This document shows positions 46,080-55,692 of a DNA stretch of 64,000 nt, in pieces. Source of the DNA: Methanomassiliicoccaceae archaeon. GTDB lineage: Archaea; Thermoplasmatota; Thermoplasmata; Methanomassiliicoccales; Methanomethylophilaceae. Location of the stretch: NCBI GenBank assembly GCA_003555025.1, contig PWHV01000011.1, positions 76,101 through 140,100 on the forward strand, written 5' to 3'. The position numbers were made by a program, and so were the translations under genes. Numbering within the stretch: the stretch's first letter is position 1; every line of letters begins with the position of its first letter. Below the pieces are notes generated by a model. It was given only the letters and a program-made list of their open reading frames with translations, was not told the DNA's origin and searched no databases.

Positions 46080-46472
46080 CTAGACTCTGCGTCCCCGGCG
46101 GCCGCCTCTCTTCTTGGTGCCGTCATGCGGCACGGGGGTGACGTCCTCGATCCTGCCGATGCGCATCCCCGCCCGGGCGAGGGCGCGGATGGCGGCCTGC
46201 GCTCCGGGGCCAGGAGAACCTGATTTGTTCCCTCCCGGCGCGCGCACCTTGACGTGTATGCCGCTGATCCCTTTGTCCTTGGCGATGTCCGCGACGCGCT
46301 CCGCCGCCTTCTGGGCGGCGTAGGGCGAGGACTCGTCCTTGGCCTGTTTGACCACCATGCCGCCGGTGGCCTTGGTGATGGTCTCGGCGCCGGTGATGTC
46401 GGTCAGCGTTATCAGTATGTTGTTGTAGCTGGCATAGATGTTGGCTATGCCCCACTTGGCACTGTTGGACAT
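46080..46472 (-). CDS. rps11: 30S ribosomal protein S11
   Basis: A 130-residue S11 of the small-subunit platform. Typical: [79 protein letters not shown] and the basic tail [11 protein letters not shown]. Between rps4 and rpoD in the conserved archaeal order with gaps of only 2 and 11 bases. Confidence 0.96.
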   Translation of the reverse strand: MSNSAKWGIANIYASYNNILITLTDITGAETITKATGGMVVKQAKDESSPYAAQKAAERVADIAKDKGISGIHVKVRAPGGNKSGSPGPGAQAAIRALARAGMRIGRIEDVTPVPHDGTKKRGGRRGRRV

Positions 46473-46474
46473 CT

Positions 46475-47095
46475 TTACTCCTCCTTCTTCTCCGCCGTTG
46501 GCTGCTCTGCTTCAGCGGCGGGCGCCGCCTCGGGGGCGGGCTGAGGCGCCGGGGCGTCATGGCCTTTGCCCTGCTTCATCCTCATGGGGTGCATGTCATC
46601 GGTGAAGGGCGACGAGGGGTTGTACTCGATGGTGGACTCCTCCGCTCTCTTCACGATGTAACCGGGCACGGTGACCCTGCGCCCGTCCAGGAACACATGG
46701 CCGTGGACGATCATCTGGCGCGCCTGCTTGGGGGTGTTGGAGAGCCCTTTGCTCGCCACCACGGTCTGCAGGCGGCGCTCCAGGACCTTCTCCTCGTTCA
46801 GGGCGAGGATGTCGTCGAGCGTCGAACCCTCCATCGGCAGAAGCCCCATGCGGGCGCACTTGCCCAGGAGCTTATCGGTCTCGATGGTGGCCTGTTCCTC
46901 GCCGGTGCGGAGCCGCGCCTGGAGCTCACGGGACTGGCCGCGGAGGTTCCTGAGGACGGTCTGTGCTTTCCAGAACTCCCTCTTGTTCTTGAGGCCGTAG
47001 TTCTTCACCAGCTCGTGCTCGTTCTTGATCCTCTCGCCCTGCCAGGGGTGCGCGGGGGTGTCGAAGGAGCGACGTGGTTTCTTCGGGTCTCCCAT
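46475..47095 (-). CDS. rps4: 30S ribosomal protein S4
   Basis: A 206-residue S4, an early-assembly protein binding the 5' domain of 16S. The S4 fold is shown by [33 protein letters not shown] and the S4 RNA-binding motif [39 protein letters not shown]. The C-terminus is an Ala/Pro/Glu-rich tail ([20 protein letters not shown]) that is probably disordered. Confidence 0.96.
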   Translation of the reverse strand: MGDPKKPRRSFDTPAHPWQGERIKNEHELVKNYGLKNKREFWKAQTVLRNLRGQSRELQARLRTGEEQATIETDKLLGKCARMGLLPMEGSTLDDILALNEEKVLERRLQTVVASKGLSNTPKQARQMIVHGHVFLDGRRVTVPGYIVKRAEESTIEYNPSSPFTDDMHPMRMKQGKGHDAPAPQPAPEAAPAAEAEQPTAEKKEE

Positions 47096-47100
47096 TCAGT

Positions 47101-47571
47101 TCACCTCCTCTTCCTGCTGACACCGAGGGTCAGGCCCCTGCGGCCGTTGGACCTGGTCCTCTGGCCGCGCACTTTGTGCCTGGTCTCGTGCCTGATGCCG
47201 CGGTAGCATCGTATCATCTTCATACGGTTCAAATCATCCAGGCCAACCATCTCCAGCTCGTTGCCTATCAGGTGCAGGTCAGCACCCGATACGTAATCCA
47301 TCTGGCGGTTCAGGGCCCAAGAGGGGACCATCTCAGCATAGTTGAGGAGGAGCTCCTCGAGCTCCTTCACCTTTTCATCAGGCACCTCGCCTATCCTGAG
47401 AGCGGGGTCTATTTCGGCCCTGTTCACAATGATGTGGGCCACCCTCTTGCCAACGCCCTTGATCGACTGGATGCCAATTATAGAGTTCTTGGCACCGTCG
47501 ATGTCGGTGTTGGCGATGCGGACGATGAAATTGAAGTTCTCGTCTTCCATGGGCTTCTTCTGTTCGGACAT
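47101..47571 (-). CDS. rps13: 30S ribosomal protein S13
   Basis: A 156-residue S13 of the small-subunit head, contacting the P-site tRNA. Marks are FIVRIANTDIDGAKNSIIGIQSIKGVGKRVAHIIV, the central DYVSGADLHLIGNELEMVGLDDLNRMKMIRCYRGIRH and the RGQRTRSNGRRGLTLGVSRK tail. First gene of the operon, with a minus-strand TATA-like TTATATATGG about 55 bases upstream. Confidence 0.96.
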   Translation of the reverse strand: MSEQKKPMEDENFNFIVRIANTDIDGAKNSIIGIQSIKGVGKRVAHIIVNRAEIDPALRIGEVPDEKVKELEELLLNYAEMVPSWALNRQMDYVSGADLHLIGNELEMVGLDDLNRMKMIRCYRGIRHETRHKVRGQRTRSNGRRGLTLGVSRKRR

Positions 47572-47988
47572 TCCTATCCTCCAGCATGTCCTGGTGTATC
47601 ACTCAGGTCGTTTCCCATACTGGAAGTCCATATATAAGGATTTCTAATCGGCGGCGAGGGCGCCGTGAAGGGAGCAAAATATACGGGACAGGGGGAACCA
47701 GATGGCGGATTTTAACCTTTCACCCTTTTTCGCATTCCTAGGCTTGTCGGAAATTGCGCAGGATTGTTCATAAACAACAGTTTTCTAAATTCTTTGCGAC
47801 ATCGAGACCGAACAAAAATAACCAATATCGACAATAAATTAGGGGGTTGTGTCATTTTTACCCGAATATTATATCCAATATAAACATTGTGCAACAAATT
47901 ACTTATACCCTGATTCCGTGGGAAAGGACAACAAAATGCCCGAATGACCGATTAGTCGCTAGGGACAACGTATAGTATTCATTTCACA
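47572..47988. other. A/T-rich spacer between ribosomal and betaine operons
   Basis: About 415 bases with no supported gene. The right half becomes strongly A/T-rich and contains TATA-like ACTTATACCC near 47899-47908. A six-pair dyad ATTCAT-TTCACA-ATGAAT at 47977-47994 straddles the proposed start of the transporter gene and may regulate it. Confidence 0.45.
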
Positions 47989-49404
47989 ATGAATGTGGTG
48001 AACATGCTCTCCGAAATACTGAATAAAAAGCCTTTAAAGGCCGCTGATGATAAGGTCTATGAGTGGTTAAGGGCGCAAATAGATCCGGTAATTCTGGATA
48101 TAAAAAAACCATTCAAATATGCATTTACATACATCAACAGAAAAATGGATCGCAGCCTTTCTGTTGAACAGATATACGAGAATGTAGATTGCCCTGTCGA
48201 TGATGAAGGCAATAGGTTGACCATCCAAGTCAGAAATCTGTCAAAAATATTCGGAAAATTCCCTGAAACAGCGATACCACTTCTTGAAAAGGGTATGACA
48301 AAGGACGAGATCCTTAAAACCACTGGAATGACGGTCGGTCTATACGGTGTGGATTTCGATGTTAGAGAGGGGGAGATATTCGTATTGATGGGTCTCTCAG
48401 GTTCAGGTAAATCCACATTGGAACGTTGTTTGAACAGGCTTCACGAACCAACTACTGGAGAGGTCAATATAGAGGGTCTCAATCTCACTAAGTTGAGTAA
48501 TCAGAACCTCAGGGCCATAAGGCGAAAAAAGATGTCCATGGTCTTCCAAAACTTCGGTTTGTTGCCACATCGGAACGTCTTGAACAATGTTGCATATGGT
48601 CTGGAGGTCCAAGGCATTCCTGAGTCTGAACGTTTGGAGGCCGCTCAGAAAGCAATTGATATGGTAGGACTCTCAGGATACGAGAAATCCAAACCATCCA
48701 GTTTGAGTGGCGGTATGAAACAGAGGGTCGGATTGGCAAGAGGCCTTGCCAATGATCCTGGCATACTATTCATGGACGAGGCTTTCAGTGCCCTCGATCC
48801 ACTTATTCGAAGCGACATGCAGGATGAATTATTGAAGATTCAGGCCAAATTGTCGAAGACCATTGTTTTCGTCACTCATGATCTAGATGAGGCTTTGAAG
48901 ATCGGCGACCGCATCGCTCTTATGAACGATGGTAAGGTTGTGCAGATTGGCACTGCAGAGGATATTTTGCAGAGGCCTGCCGATGATTATGTGTCTAGGT
49001 TCGTAGAGGATGTTGACCGCTCTAAGGTTCTGACCGCTGGTGTCTTTATGAAGAGGCCCCGTGAATTGGTAAAAAGCAACCAAGGCCCGAGAACTGTACT
49101 GAAACTCATGGAAGGGTCGAATTGGAACGTGGCGTTCGCAGTGGACAAAGCAGGGAAGTTCCAGGGAATAGTGGAGACTGATGATGCATTGAGGGCTGTA
49201 AGGGACAATCTGCCTTTGGCTAGCATCATTGATGGGGATGTACCCACAGTCGGTATCGACACACCAATGAGCGAGGTCATACAACACCTCGTCACTACAC
49301 ATTATTCGATACCAGTTTTAGATGATGAGAATTACTTGGTTGGAGTCGTAAGGCCCAGTTCTGCCGTGGACGTCATGAACGTAGGGGGGAATAACAATGA
49401 GTGA
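47989..49404 (+). CDS. proV: Glycine betaine/proline ABC transporter ATP-binding protein
   Basis: A 471-residue ATPase of the OpuA/ProU osmoprotectant importers. The ABC domain starts near residue 77 (LTIQVRNLSKIFGK), with Walker A GLSGSGKST, Q-loop MVFQNFGLLPH, signature SSLSGGMKQRVGLARGLA, Walker B ILFMDEAFSALD and switch VTHDLDEA. Two CBS repeats follow from about residue 355, the ionic-strength sensors in OpuA. The first ~75 residues (MNVVNMLSEILNKKPLKAAD onward) are an extension not normal for the family; a later Met at about residue 53 would shorten it. The operon is A/T-richer than its surroundings. Confidence 0.93.
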   Translation: MNVVNMLSEILNKKPLKAADDKVYEWLRAQIDPVILDIKKPFKYAFTYINRKMDRSLSVEQIYENVDCPVDDEGNRLTIQVRNLSKIFGKFPETAIPLLEKGMTKDEILKTTGMTVGLYGVDFDVREGEIFVLMGLSGSGKSTLERCLNRLHEPTTGEVNIEGLNLTKLSNQNLRAIRRKKMSMVFQNFGLLPHRNVLNNVAYGLEVQGIPESERLEAAQKAIDMVGLSGYEKSKPSSLSGGMKQRVGLARGLANDPGILFMDEAFSALDPLIRSDMQDELLKIQAKLSKTIVFVTHDLDEALKIGDRIALMNDGKVVQIGTAEDILQRPADDYVSRFVEDVDRSKVLTAGVFMKRPRELVKSNQGPRTVLKLMEGSNWNVAFAVDKAGKFQGIVETDDALRAVRDNLPLASIIDGDVPTVGIDTPMSEVIQHLVTTHYSIPVLDDENYLVGVVRPSSAVDVMNVGGNNNE

Positions 49405-50215
49405 AGTGGGTGTCTGGGCAGAACGCGGAGTCGATTTCGTATCCGACAATTTAGATTGGTTTTTGACCGGTTTGGATAATCTGTTGGACTGGGCCCTTTC
49501 CGGTCTTGGAGGATTTCTAAGCGGATTGCCCCCCGCGCTCTTCATAATGATGGCCTTCGTGGTTTCATTATTGATTACAAAAAGGGCAATGCTTTCAGTT
49601 CTTGTTGGGTTCGCGTTCTACATCATCTATTGGATGGGTTATTGGCCCAGCGCTATGATAACTCTCAATATGACATTGATCGCGACCCTCTTAGCGGTTC
49701 TGATAGGCATACCTCTCGGCATCGCCGCTGCAAAAAGTGACAGGATCAATCCTTACATCAAGGTTGTCCTGGATTTCATGCAGACAATGCCAGCCTTCGT
49801 TTATCTTATCCCCGCCGTGGTCTTCTTCGGCTTGGGCTTGGTGCCCGGCGTCATAGCTACTGTGATATTCGCTTTGCCGCCGGCAGCAAGATTTACGAAT
49901 CTGGGCATTAGGCAGGTCGCTGAGGAGATGGACGAGGTCGCTGAATCATTTGGTTCCAACGCCTCGCAGAAACTAACGATGGTACAACTTCCCATTGCTA
50001 TGCCAACAATAATGGGAGGTGTCAACCAAACCATCATGCTATCACTCTCAATGGTGGTCATCGCCGCCTTGATCGGCGGCGGAGGTCTCGGCGAAGACAT
50101 AGTTCGTTCCTTGTCGCGTGTCGATGTTGGAATGGGTGTCGAAGCAGGCCTGGCAATAGTGCTGATCGCCATGATTTTGGACAGGCTCACGCAGTCTGCC
50201 AAATCTGAAGACTGA
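49397..50215 (+). CDS. proW: Glycine betaine ABC transporter permease
   Basis: A 272-residue permease with about six membrane helices of the BPD_transp_1 family. It shows FVYLIPAVVFFGLGLVPGVIATVIFALPPAARFTNLGIRQVAEEMDEVAESFGSNASQKLTMVQLPIAMPTIMGGVNQTIMLSLSMVVIAALIGGGGLGEDI, including the EAA loop contacting the ATPase. It starts eight bases inside the end of proV, so the two are coupled. Confidence 0.94.
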   Translation: MSEVGVWAERGVDFVSDNLDWFLTGLDNLLDWALSGLGGFLSGLPPALFIMMAFVVSLLITKRAMLSVLVGFAFYIIYWMGYWPSAMITLNMTLIATLLAVLIGIPLGIAAAKSDRINPYIKVVLDFMQTMPAFVYLIPAVVFFGLGLVPGVIATVIFALPPAARFTNLGIRQVAEEMDEVAESFGSNASQKLTMVQLPIAMPTIMGGVNQTIMLSLSMVVIAALIGGGGLGEDIVRSLSRVDVGMGVEAGLAIVLIAMILDRLTQSAKSED

Positions 50216-50246
50216 GCGCGTGACGCTCAGAAACGGAGGAAAAAAT

Positions 50247-51158
50247 ATGGAACAAAGCCAATACAAAACGATAGCAGTAGTTGCTATAGCCGTGATCTTG
50301 GTTGCGGCTCTCGCCTGGGTTTTCGTTGTTGATTCCGAGGACGAATGGGAGCTCCAAGCAAGTAGCGATGCGGCAATGATGGCTGCACTGGGCTCCGCCA
50401 TGGACGATGAAGAGCATATCGTTGTGACACTATGGATCCCACACTGGGCGTTTGCCGAGTATGACAACCTAGTATTCTTGGAGGACCCTGAGAACATCTA
50501 CGGTGACGCGGAAGAGATCCAGACCATAGCCAACGACGGCTGGAAGAACGACAATCCTGATGCCTATGATATAGCTGCCAATTTCAACTGGACAGCTGAG
50601 GAAATAGGTGAGGTGATGGATCTCCAGAATGAACATGGTGAAGCAGAAGGCGCCCAGAAGTGGATTGACGCCAACAATGCCACCGTGGACGCCTGGATCA
50701 ACGGCACCTCAGGTACTGGAACCATTGAGGTCGGATTAGTTGACTGGGCCTGCGCTCAGGCATCAACCAATGTTATGAAGCTGGTGCTAGAGGAGGCCGG
50801 TTTCAATGTTGAGGTCACAACATCCGACGCTGGGCCCATGTATACAGACCTTGCTGCTGGCGGTTTGGATGTGACCTTCACAGCATGGATGCCACTGACT
50901 CATGGCGACTACTGGGACAAGTACGGAGATGATTTAGAAGTTGTCGGCACCAGCCTCGAGGGCGCTAAGACCGGCCTCGTTGTGCCTCAGTACACCGCTG
51001 ACGAGCTGGGGCTTACAACCATCGCCGACCTGAAGGACAATGGCGAACACTTCGACTGGAAGATAACAGGCATTGATGCCGGTGCTGGTATCATGTCTGC
51101 CACCGAAGATGCTATTGAAGAGTACTTGATTTCTCAAGACGCCGATGAAGGCTATTAA
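50247..51158 (+). CDS. proX: Glycine betaine-binding protein, membrane-anchored and circularly permuted
   Basis: A 303-residue OpuAC-type receptor held by an uncleaved N-terminal helix (YKTIAVVAIAVILVAALAWVFVV). There is no lipobox cysteine. The binding modules are all present but reordered: it opens WELQASSDAAMMAAL and the Trp-rich IVVTLWIPHWAFAEYDNLVF, then EVGLVDWACAQASTNV and TFTAWMPLTHGDYW, and ends with ITGIDAGAGIMSATEDAIEEY, which in Bacillus OpuAC stands at the N-terminus just before the WTLISASSAAM segment. The ATG 50247 has AACGGAGGA seven bases upstream. The receptor works outside the cell for ProVW. Confidence 0.9.
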   Translation: MEQSQYKTIAVVAIAVILVAALAWVFVVDSEDEWELQASSDAAMMAALGSAMDDEEHIVVTLWIPHWAFAEYDNLVFLEDPENIYGDAEEIQTIANDGWKNDNPDAYDIAANFNWTAEEIGEVMDLQNEHGEAEGAQKWIDANNATVDAWINGTSGTGTIEVGLVDWACAQASTNVMKLVLEEAGFNVEVTTSDAGPMYTDLAAGGLDVTFTAWMPLTHGDYWDKYGDDLEVVGTSLEGAKTGLVVPQYTADELGLTTIADLKDNGEHFDWKITGIDAGAGIMSATEDAIEEYLISQDADEGY

Positions 51159-51375
51159 ACGGAAGACAAGTTCTCTTCTCTAAACTCTTTATTTAAAACT
51201 CTTTAAAATAATTTATTTTTCTAGTGTTTATGGGTATTTCCATTCTTAATCGTACCAGTAGGGTTATAATATGTCTAAACGGGTTGTTTTATACAGACAC
51301 AAAAAACCAATCGAATCCAACGTCATTCTAGATTACAATAATTGTAAAATATTATATGTATCTATGAACAAAACA
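51159..51375. other. A/T-rich intergenic region with T-runs
   Basis: Between convergent proX and alaS. T-rich stretches such as TTTATTTTTCTAG near 51210-51225 could end transcription of the transporter operon. No gene is seen. Confidence 0.4.
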
Positions 51376-54057
51376 TTAGCGACTCCGTAGTTGTCGCAAA
51401 AGAAATGGCACGGAATCTAACACAGTTCGAAGTTTAGAAGGATTACCACCTCCTCCTTGGGCGAAGTCTGGCTTGCCGCCGCCTCCACCGCCGACCACGG
51501 CCATTATCTCCTTGAGCAGCTCTCGGCAGTCGATGTCGACGTCCTTGCTGCGGGACACGAGCACCCTCGGCTTGGGATGGGCCCTGGCCACCACCGCGAC
51601 CACCCCCGGCTGCGAGGACAGCGCCTTGGAGATCTCGTCGATGTCCTCCCCCTCCTCGGTGATGTGGCACACCACCTTCATGCCTTCGACGTCGACCGCT
51701 TTGGACATAAGGTCGCCGGTGGCGTTCTGGCTCATCTCGCATTTCAAGGCCTCCAGGGCCTTCTGCGAGTTCCTGAGCTCAACCCTCGTCCTCTCGACGG
51801 CGCGTATCGCGTCCTGACGGGGGACGTTGAGCTCCTCGCTTATGGCCGCCACGGCGTCGCGGTCCTCTTGCATAGCCTTCACCGCCGCCATGCCAGAGAC
51901 GTACTCCACCCTGACCACTCCATCTTGAATCCTTTTCGATCTTATGATCCTTATAGGTCCTATCTTTCCTGTACGGTCAACATGCAGGCCGCCGCATGCT
52001 TCGGAGTCCACCCCCGGCACGCTTACGACCCGGATCATCTTGCCAGGCACTGCCCCGCCCTGGTAGAGGCGGAAGCCGTACCTCCCCTCCGCCTCGTCCC
52101 GGGGGATGGTCTCGATAACGGTGGCGATGTCCTCCATCACCGTGCGGTTGGCCTCCTCCTCTATCATCGATAGCTGCTCATGGCTGAAGTTCTCGTAATG
52201 GGTGACGTCTAACCTGGCGGAGTTCACGTTCTTGTTGGCCCCCGCCTGCCAGACGTGATTGCCGAACATACTCTGGCACACTCCGTTTATGATATGTGCC
52301 GCGGTGTGATGGCTCATCAGTTGACGTCTCCTCTCCAGATCGATGGAGCCGGTCACGACGTCACCTTCCTGGAAACGGTGGCCAGGGACGGTATGGAACA
52401 CGGTCCTGCCGCTCTTCACCACGCCCTTGACATTAAGCCCATCGATCTCGCCGAGATCCCACTCCTGACCACCGCCTTCCGGGAAGAACGCGGTCTTGTC
52501 AAGGACAACATCATCGCCTGAGACGGCGATCACTGTGGCCTGGAATTCAGATTCTTTGACGTCCTCGTAATATAGAGGATATGTTCCAGGTAGGTCTTTA
52601 CGTATCTCTGGGCCATTCCCTGTTGCTTCCTCTATTGCCTCATGCCTCGATGTGACTTGTATGTAGAAGTCATCAGGTATATGAACGGGGACATCGGCGA
52701 ACTCCTCCACGATCTCCGGGTTAAGGCCGTGGGAGTCGTACAGTTCGATGAGCCTCTCTCCACCGATGCCTTCTCCAGGGGTGAGGTCCTTGGTCAATCT
52801 CTCCACCAGCTGCTTGCCTCTGGTGAGAGTGTCGTGATAACGCTCCTCCTCCACATCGACCAGGTGCAGGATGTCCTCCCGGTTCTCGTTGAGTTCGGGT
52901 ATGACCTTCGTGAAATAATCAACCTGTTTGGCGACAACATCCGACAATCTTACTTCCAGTCCGAGTTTGCGGATGGACCTCAAAGCTCGCCTCACCAGCA
53001 GTCTGGCGAAATACCCCTCCTGAACGTTGGAAGGCACAACGGCGTCATTCAGCATGATGGCCAACGCCCGGGAGTGGTCGCATATCACGTAGACGTCCTC
53101 CAGCGGGCCAACGGTGGCCATCAGCTCCTCGTAGGACATACCCAGGCGGGCGGCGGTCTCCTCGCGGATGTGCCTTATATCGGCGGCGGTGCGCGCGTTC
53201 GTCATTCCCGCAACCTTGGCATACTCCTTCATCACCCGAGGGTCGTACTCTATCCCCGCCATTGACTTGAGGTCCTCGACGACGCTGCCGAAGACCGCCT
53301 CGTAGGCGGAGGAGCTGCCCTGCGAGACCCAGCATATCCTCTCCAGGCCGTAGCCGGTGTCCACCACCTGCATGTCCATCATCTCCCGGCCCTGGGGGGT
53401 CTCGCGGTACATCATGAAGACCAGGGTGGCCACCTCCACGCCGTCGAGTATCACCTCGAGGCAGGGGCCGGAGTTGCCTCCCCCCTCCCACCACTCCTCG
53501 ATGAAACGGAGTTTCCCGGGGTCGGTTCCCAGCCTCTCGGTGAAGAAGCGGTGGCAGAGCTCGGCGGTCTTCGATTTGAAGTAGATCTCCTCATGGTCCC
53601 TGTGGTTGAACACGTGATGCGCCAGCATCTCGAAGAAGGTGAAGTGCCTGCCCGTCTTGCCGACGTTGTCGATGTCGTTGAAGCGGACGCAGGTCTGTGA
53701 TATGGTGAGGGGGTTGGCCGGCGGGTCGATGGTGCCGTCGATAACGTAAGGCTGGAAGTCGTAGATCGACGCCTGAGTGAAGAAGACGTCGTTCCTCCAG
53801 CGGGCGACGATAGGATAGCGGGCGATGCGCTCGTGGTCGTTCTCCTCGAAGAAGGAGAGGAAGGCCTCGCGGGTCTGATGCAGGTCCATGGGGGAGTCCA
53901 TGGGGGGATCGCCGATGAACGAGTACTCATCACAGGGGGGCTCGCCGCAGTTGTCCCACTCCTCCAACGACCAGAAGGCGCGGCCGCACGACGGGCACGA
54001 TTGCCGTATGAATCCGTTGTCATTGAAGAACTCGAGGTCGAAGTCCGATTCCTTCAT
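51376..54057 (-). CDS. alaS: Alanyl-tRNA synthetase, archaeal type
   Basis: An 893-residue class II synthetase with editing domain. Archaeal marks are the N-terminal zinc-ribbon-like FIRQSCPSCGRAFWSLEEWDNCGEPPCDEYSFIG and MDLHQTREAFLSFFEENDHERIARYPIVARWRNDVFFTQASIYDFQPYV; catalytic GGNSGPCLEVI and DTGYGLERI; editing motifs SHHTAAHIINGV and ACGGLHVDRTG; and a Gly-rich C-terminal VGGGGGGKPDFAQGGGGNPSKLRTVL of the DHHA1 domain. I start at the Met of MKESDFDLEFF because TATA-like GGTTAAATAG lies about 30 bases before it, while the longer frame's Met would fall upstream of that box. Confidence 0.95.
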   Translation of the reverse strand: MKESDFDLEFFNDNGFIRQSCPSCGRAFWSLEEWDNCGEPPCDEYSFIGDPPMDSPMDLHQTREAFLSFFEENDHERIARYPIVARWRNDVFFTQASIYDFQPYVIDGTIDPPANPLTISQTCVRFNDIDNVGKTGRHFTFFEMLAHHVFNHRDHEEIYFKSKTAELCHRFFTERLGTDPGKLRFIEEWWEGGGNSGPCLEVILDGVEVATLVFMMYRETPQGREMMDMQVVDTGYGLERICWVSQGSSSAYEAVFGSVVEDLKSMAGIEYDPRVMKEYAKVAGMTNARTAADIRHIREETAARLGMSYEELMATVGPLEDVYVICDHSRALAIMLNDAVVPSNVQEGYFARLLVRRALRSIRKLGLEVRLSDVVAKQVDYFTKVIPELNENREDILHLVDVEEERYHDTLTRGKQLVERLTKDLTPGEGIGGERLIELYDSHGLNPEIVEEFADVPVHIPDDFYIQVTSRHEAIEEATGNGPEIRKDLPGTYPLYYEDVKESEFQATVIAVSGDDVVLDKTAFFPEGGGQEWDLGEIDGLNVKGVVKSGRTVFHTVPGHRFQEGDVVTGSIDLERRRQLMSHHTAAHIINGVCQSMFGNHVWQAGANKNVNSARLDVTHYENFSHEQLSMIEEEANRTVMEDIATVIETIPRDEAEGRYGFRLYQGGAVPGKMIRVVSVPGVDSEACGGLHVDRTGKIGPIRIIRSKRIQDGVVRVEYVSGMAAVKAMQEDRDAVAAISEELNVPRQDAIRAVERTRVELRNSQKALEALKCEMSQNATGDLMSKAVDVEGMKVVCHITEEGEDIDEISKALSSQPGVVAVVARAHPKPRVLVSRSKDVDIDCRELLKEIMAVVGGGGGGKPDFAQGGGGNPSKLRTVLDSVPFLLRQLRSR

Positions 54058-54105
54058 CCTCCGGAGTATTGGAAGGTCTCTATTTAACCTTTCCATGCAC
54101 TGGGT

Positions 54106-55692
54106 TCAGACCAGCAGATCGCGGTTGCGGGAGTAGTCCACCGCCATGTCGATGACCGTGGGAAGGTCGTTCCTCCGCCCCTCCTCCAATGCCGCCGGGA
54201 GCTGCGAGGCCCTCTCGACGCTCAGGCCCGTCGCGCCCAAGGACTCGGCCACCTTGGCCATGTCGTTCCTTCCCAGGCGGTAGGCCTCGCACCCTCCCAG
54301 CGCCAGCTCGTGCCTGGTCTCGATCAGGCCGAGGGCAGCATCGTTCCACACCATCACCGTGACCGGCACGTCATGCTCGATGGCGGTCTGCAGCTCCCCC
54401 AGGCACATCATCAGACCGGCGTCCCCGGTGACGGTGATGCAATTCTTATCTGGAGAGGAGAACTTGACCCCCATCGCTCCCGGGAGGCCTATGCCCATCG
54501 GTATCATGCCGTTGCTCAGCAGCACCTGCCCCTCGCGCCGGCAGGGCAGGTGTTCGGCAATCCACAGCATATGCGCGCCCACGTCGGACACCAGCACGTC
54601 GTCGTCCCCCATGAACGAGTCCAAGGCGCGAAGGATCGAGAGCGGGTCCATCCCCCTCTCCGAGGGCACGGTCCTCTCCATGTGTTTGACCACCTCCTCG
54701 CGAAGGTGCGCCGCCCATTCCCCACCTCTCCTAGCAGGCGACAATGAGGACAAGATGTGGTTGAGGTCCCCCACCGCCGCCCGGGGGCGGTAGCAGGGCA
54801 CGTCCTGGGGGGGATTGGCGCTCAGATGCAGCACGCTCTTCTCCCCCTCGGGGTCCCATATCGAGGGCTGGAACTCCTGCTCGTCGTACCCGACGGTCAC
54901 CACCAGGTCCGCCTCCGCCAACGCCCGCATGGGGGCGCGGTGGCAGGGCAGCCCCACGTTCCCCAGGCACAGCGGGTCCTGGAAAGGGACGGTGCCGGCC
55001 CCCTGCCAGGTGTGCAGCGCCGGGATGCTGTTGCTCGACACGAAACGCCTCGCCGCCTCCCCCGCGGCGGAGCGCAGCACCCCTGCCCCCAGCAACGCCA
55101 CCGGCCTCTCGGCCCCGGCCAGCATCCCCTCGGCGGCGATGAGCTCGGACGCTGGCTCCTCAATTGGCTCCGGTCGATACGAGTGGGGCGTGGAGGGCTT
55201 GGCCGCCAGGTCCGCCGGCAGCGAGAGATGGACCGCCCCCGGTCTCTCCGCCGTCGCCAGGTCCAGGGCTTGAAGGCAGCAGGCGTCCGGGCCGTTCTCC
55301 GTCAACTCGTAGGAGCCCTTGCAGACGGTGTTGAACAACTCCCTCTGCGGGACCTTCTGCTTACGGGGGTGCCCCCGCTCTGCGGCAGGGAGCTCGCCGC
55401 TGATAACCAGCAGCGGGGAGAAGTCCAGCGTGGCGGTGCCCGCGCCCATGACTATGTTGCTGGCGCCGGGTCCGATGGTGGTCATGCACACCCCTGGCCG
55501 CCCGTCGTGCCTGGCGCCCGTCAGGCCCATGAACGCCGCCGAGTTCTCATGCCGGGTGACCACGAGATCGATGCCATGCGCCAAGAGGGAGTCCACCAGG
55601 TGCACCGTCTCCCCGCCGGGGATGCCGTAGACCCTCTCCACCCCTCGTGAGCGCAGGGCGCGGGCGACGGCGTCGGAGCAGCTCTCAGGCAT
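54106..55692 (-). CDS. Thiamine-diphosphate enzyme, acetolactate synthase-like
   Basis: A 528-residue three-domain TPP enzyme. The N-terminal PYR domain starts CSDAVARALRSRGVERVYGIPGG and contains the activating Glu in VVTRHENSAAFM; the middle domain is about residues 185-330; the C-terminal PP domain has TGDAGLMMCLGELQTAIEHDVPVTVMVWND, the GDG-N motif binding Mg-TPP. It resembles acetolactate synthase large subunits and related decarboxylases, but the FAD-binding residues cannot be judged here. No small regulatory subunit is adjacent. Its start overlaps the nifB stop by eight bases, making it the second gene of an unusual pair. Confidence 0.82.
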   Translation of the reverse strand: MPESCSDAVARALRSRGVERVYGIPGGETVHLVDSLLAHGIDLVVTRHENSAAFMGLTGARHDGRPGVCMTTIGPGASNIVMGAGTATLDFSPLLVISGELPAAERGHPRKQKVPQRELFNTVCKGSYELTENGPDACCLQALDLATAERPGAVHLSLPADLAAKPSTPHSYRPEPIEEPASELIAAEGMLAGAERPVALLGAGVLRSAAGEAARRFVSSNSIPALHTWQGAGTVPFQDPLCLGNVGLPCHRAPMRALAEADLVVTVGYDEQEFQPSIWDPEGEKSVLHLSANPPQDVPCYRPRAAVGDLNHILSSLSPARRGGEWAAHLREEVVKHMERTVPSERGMDPLSILRALDSFMGDDDVLVSDVGAHMLWIAEHLPCRREGQVLLSNGMIPMGIGLPGAMGVKFSSPDKNCITVTGDAGLMMCLGELQTAIEHDVPVTVMVWNDAALGLIETRHELALGGCEAYRLGRNDMAKVAESLGATGLSVERASQLPAALEEGRRNDLPTVIDMAVDYSRNRDLLV

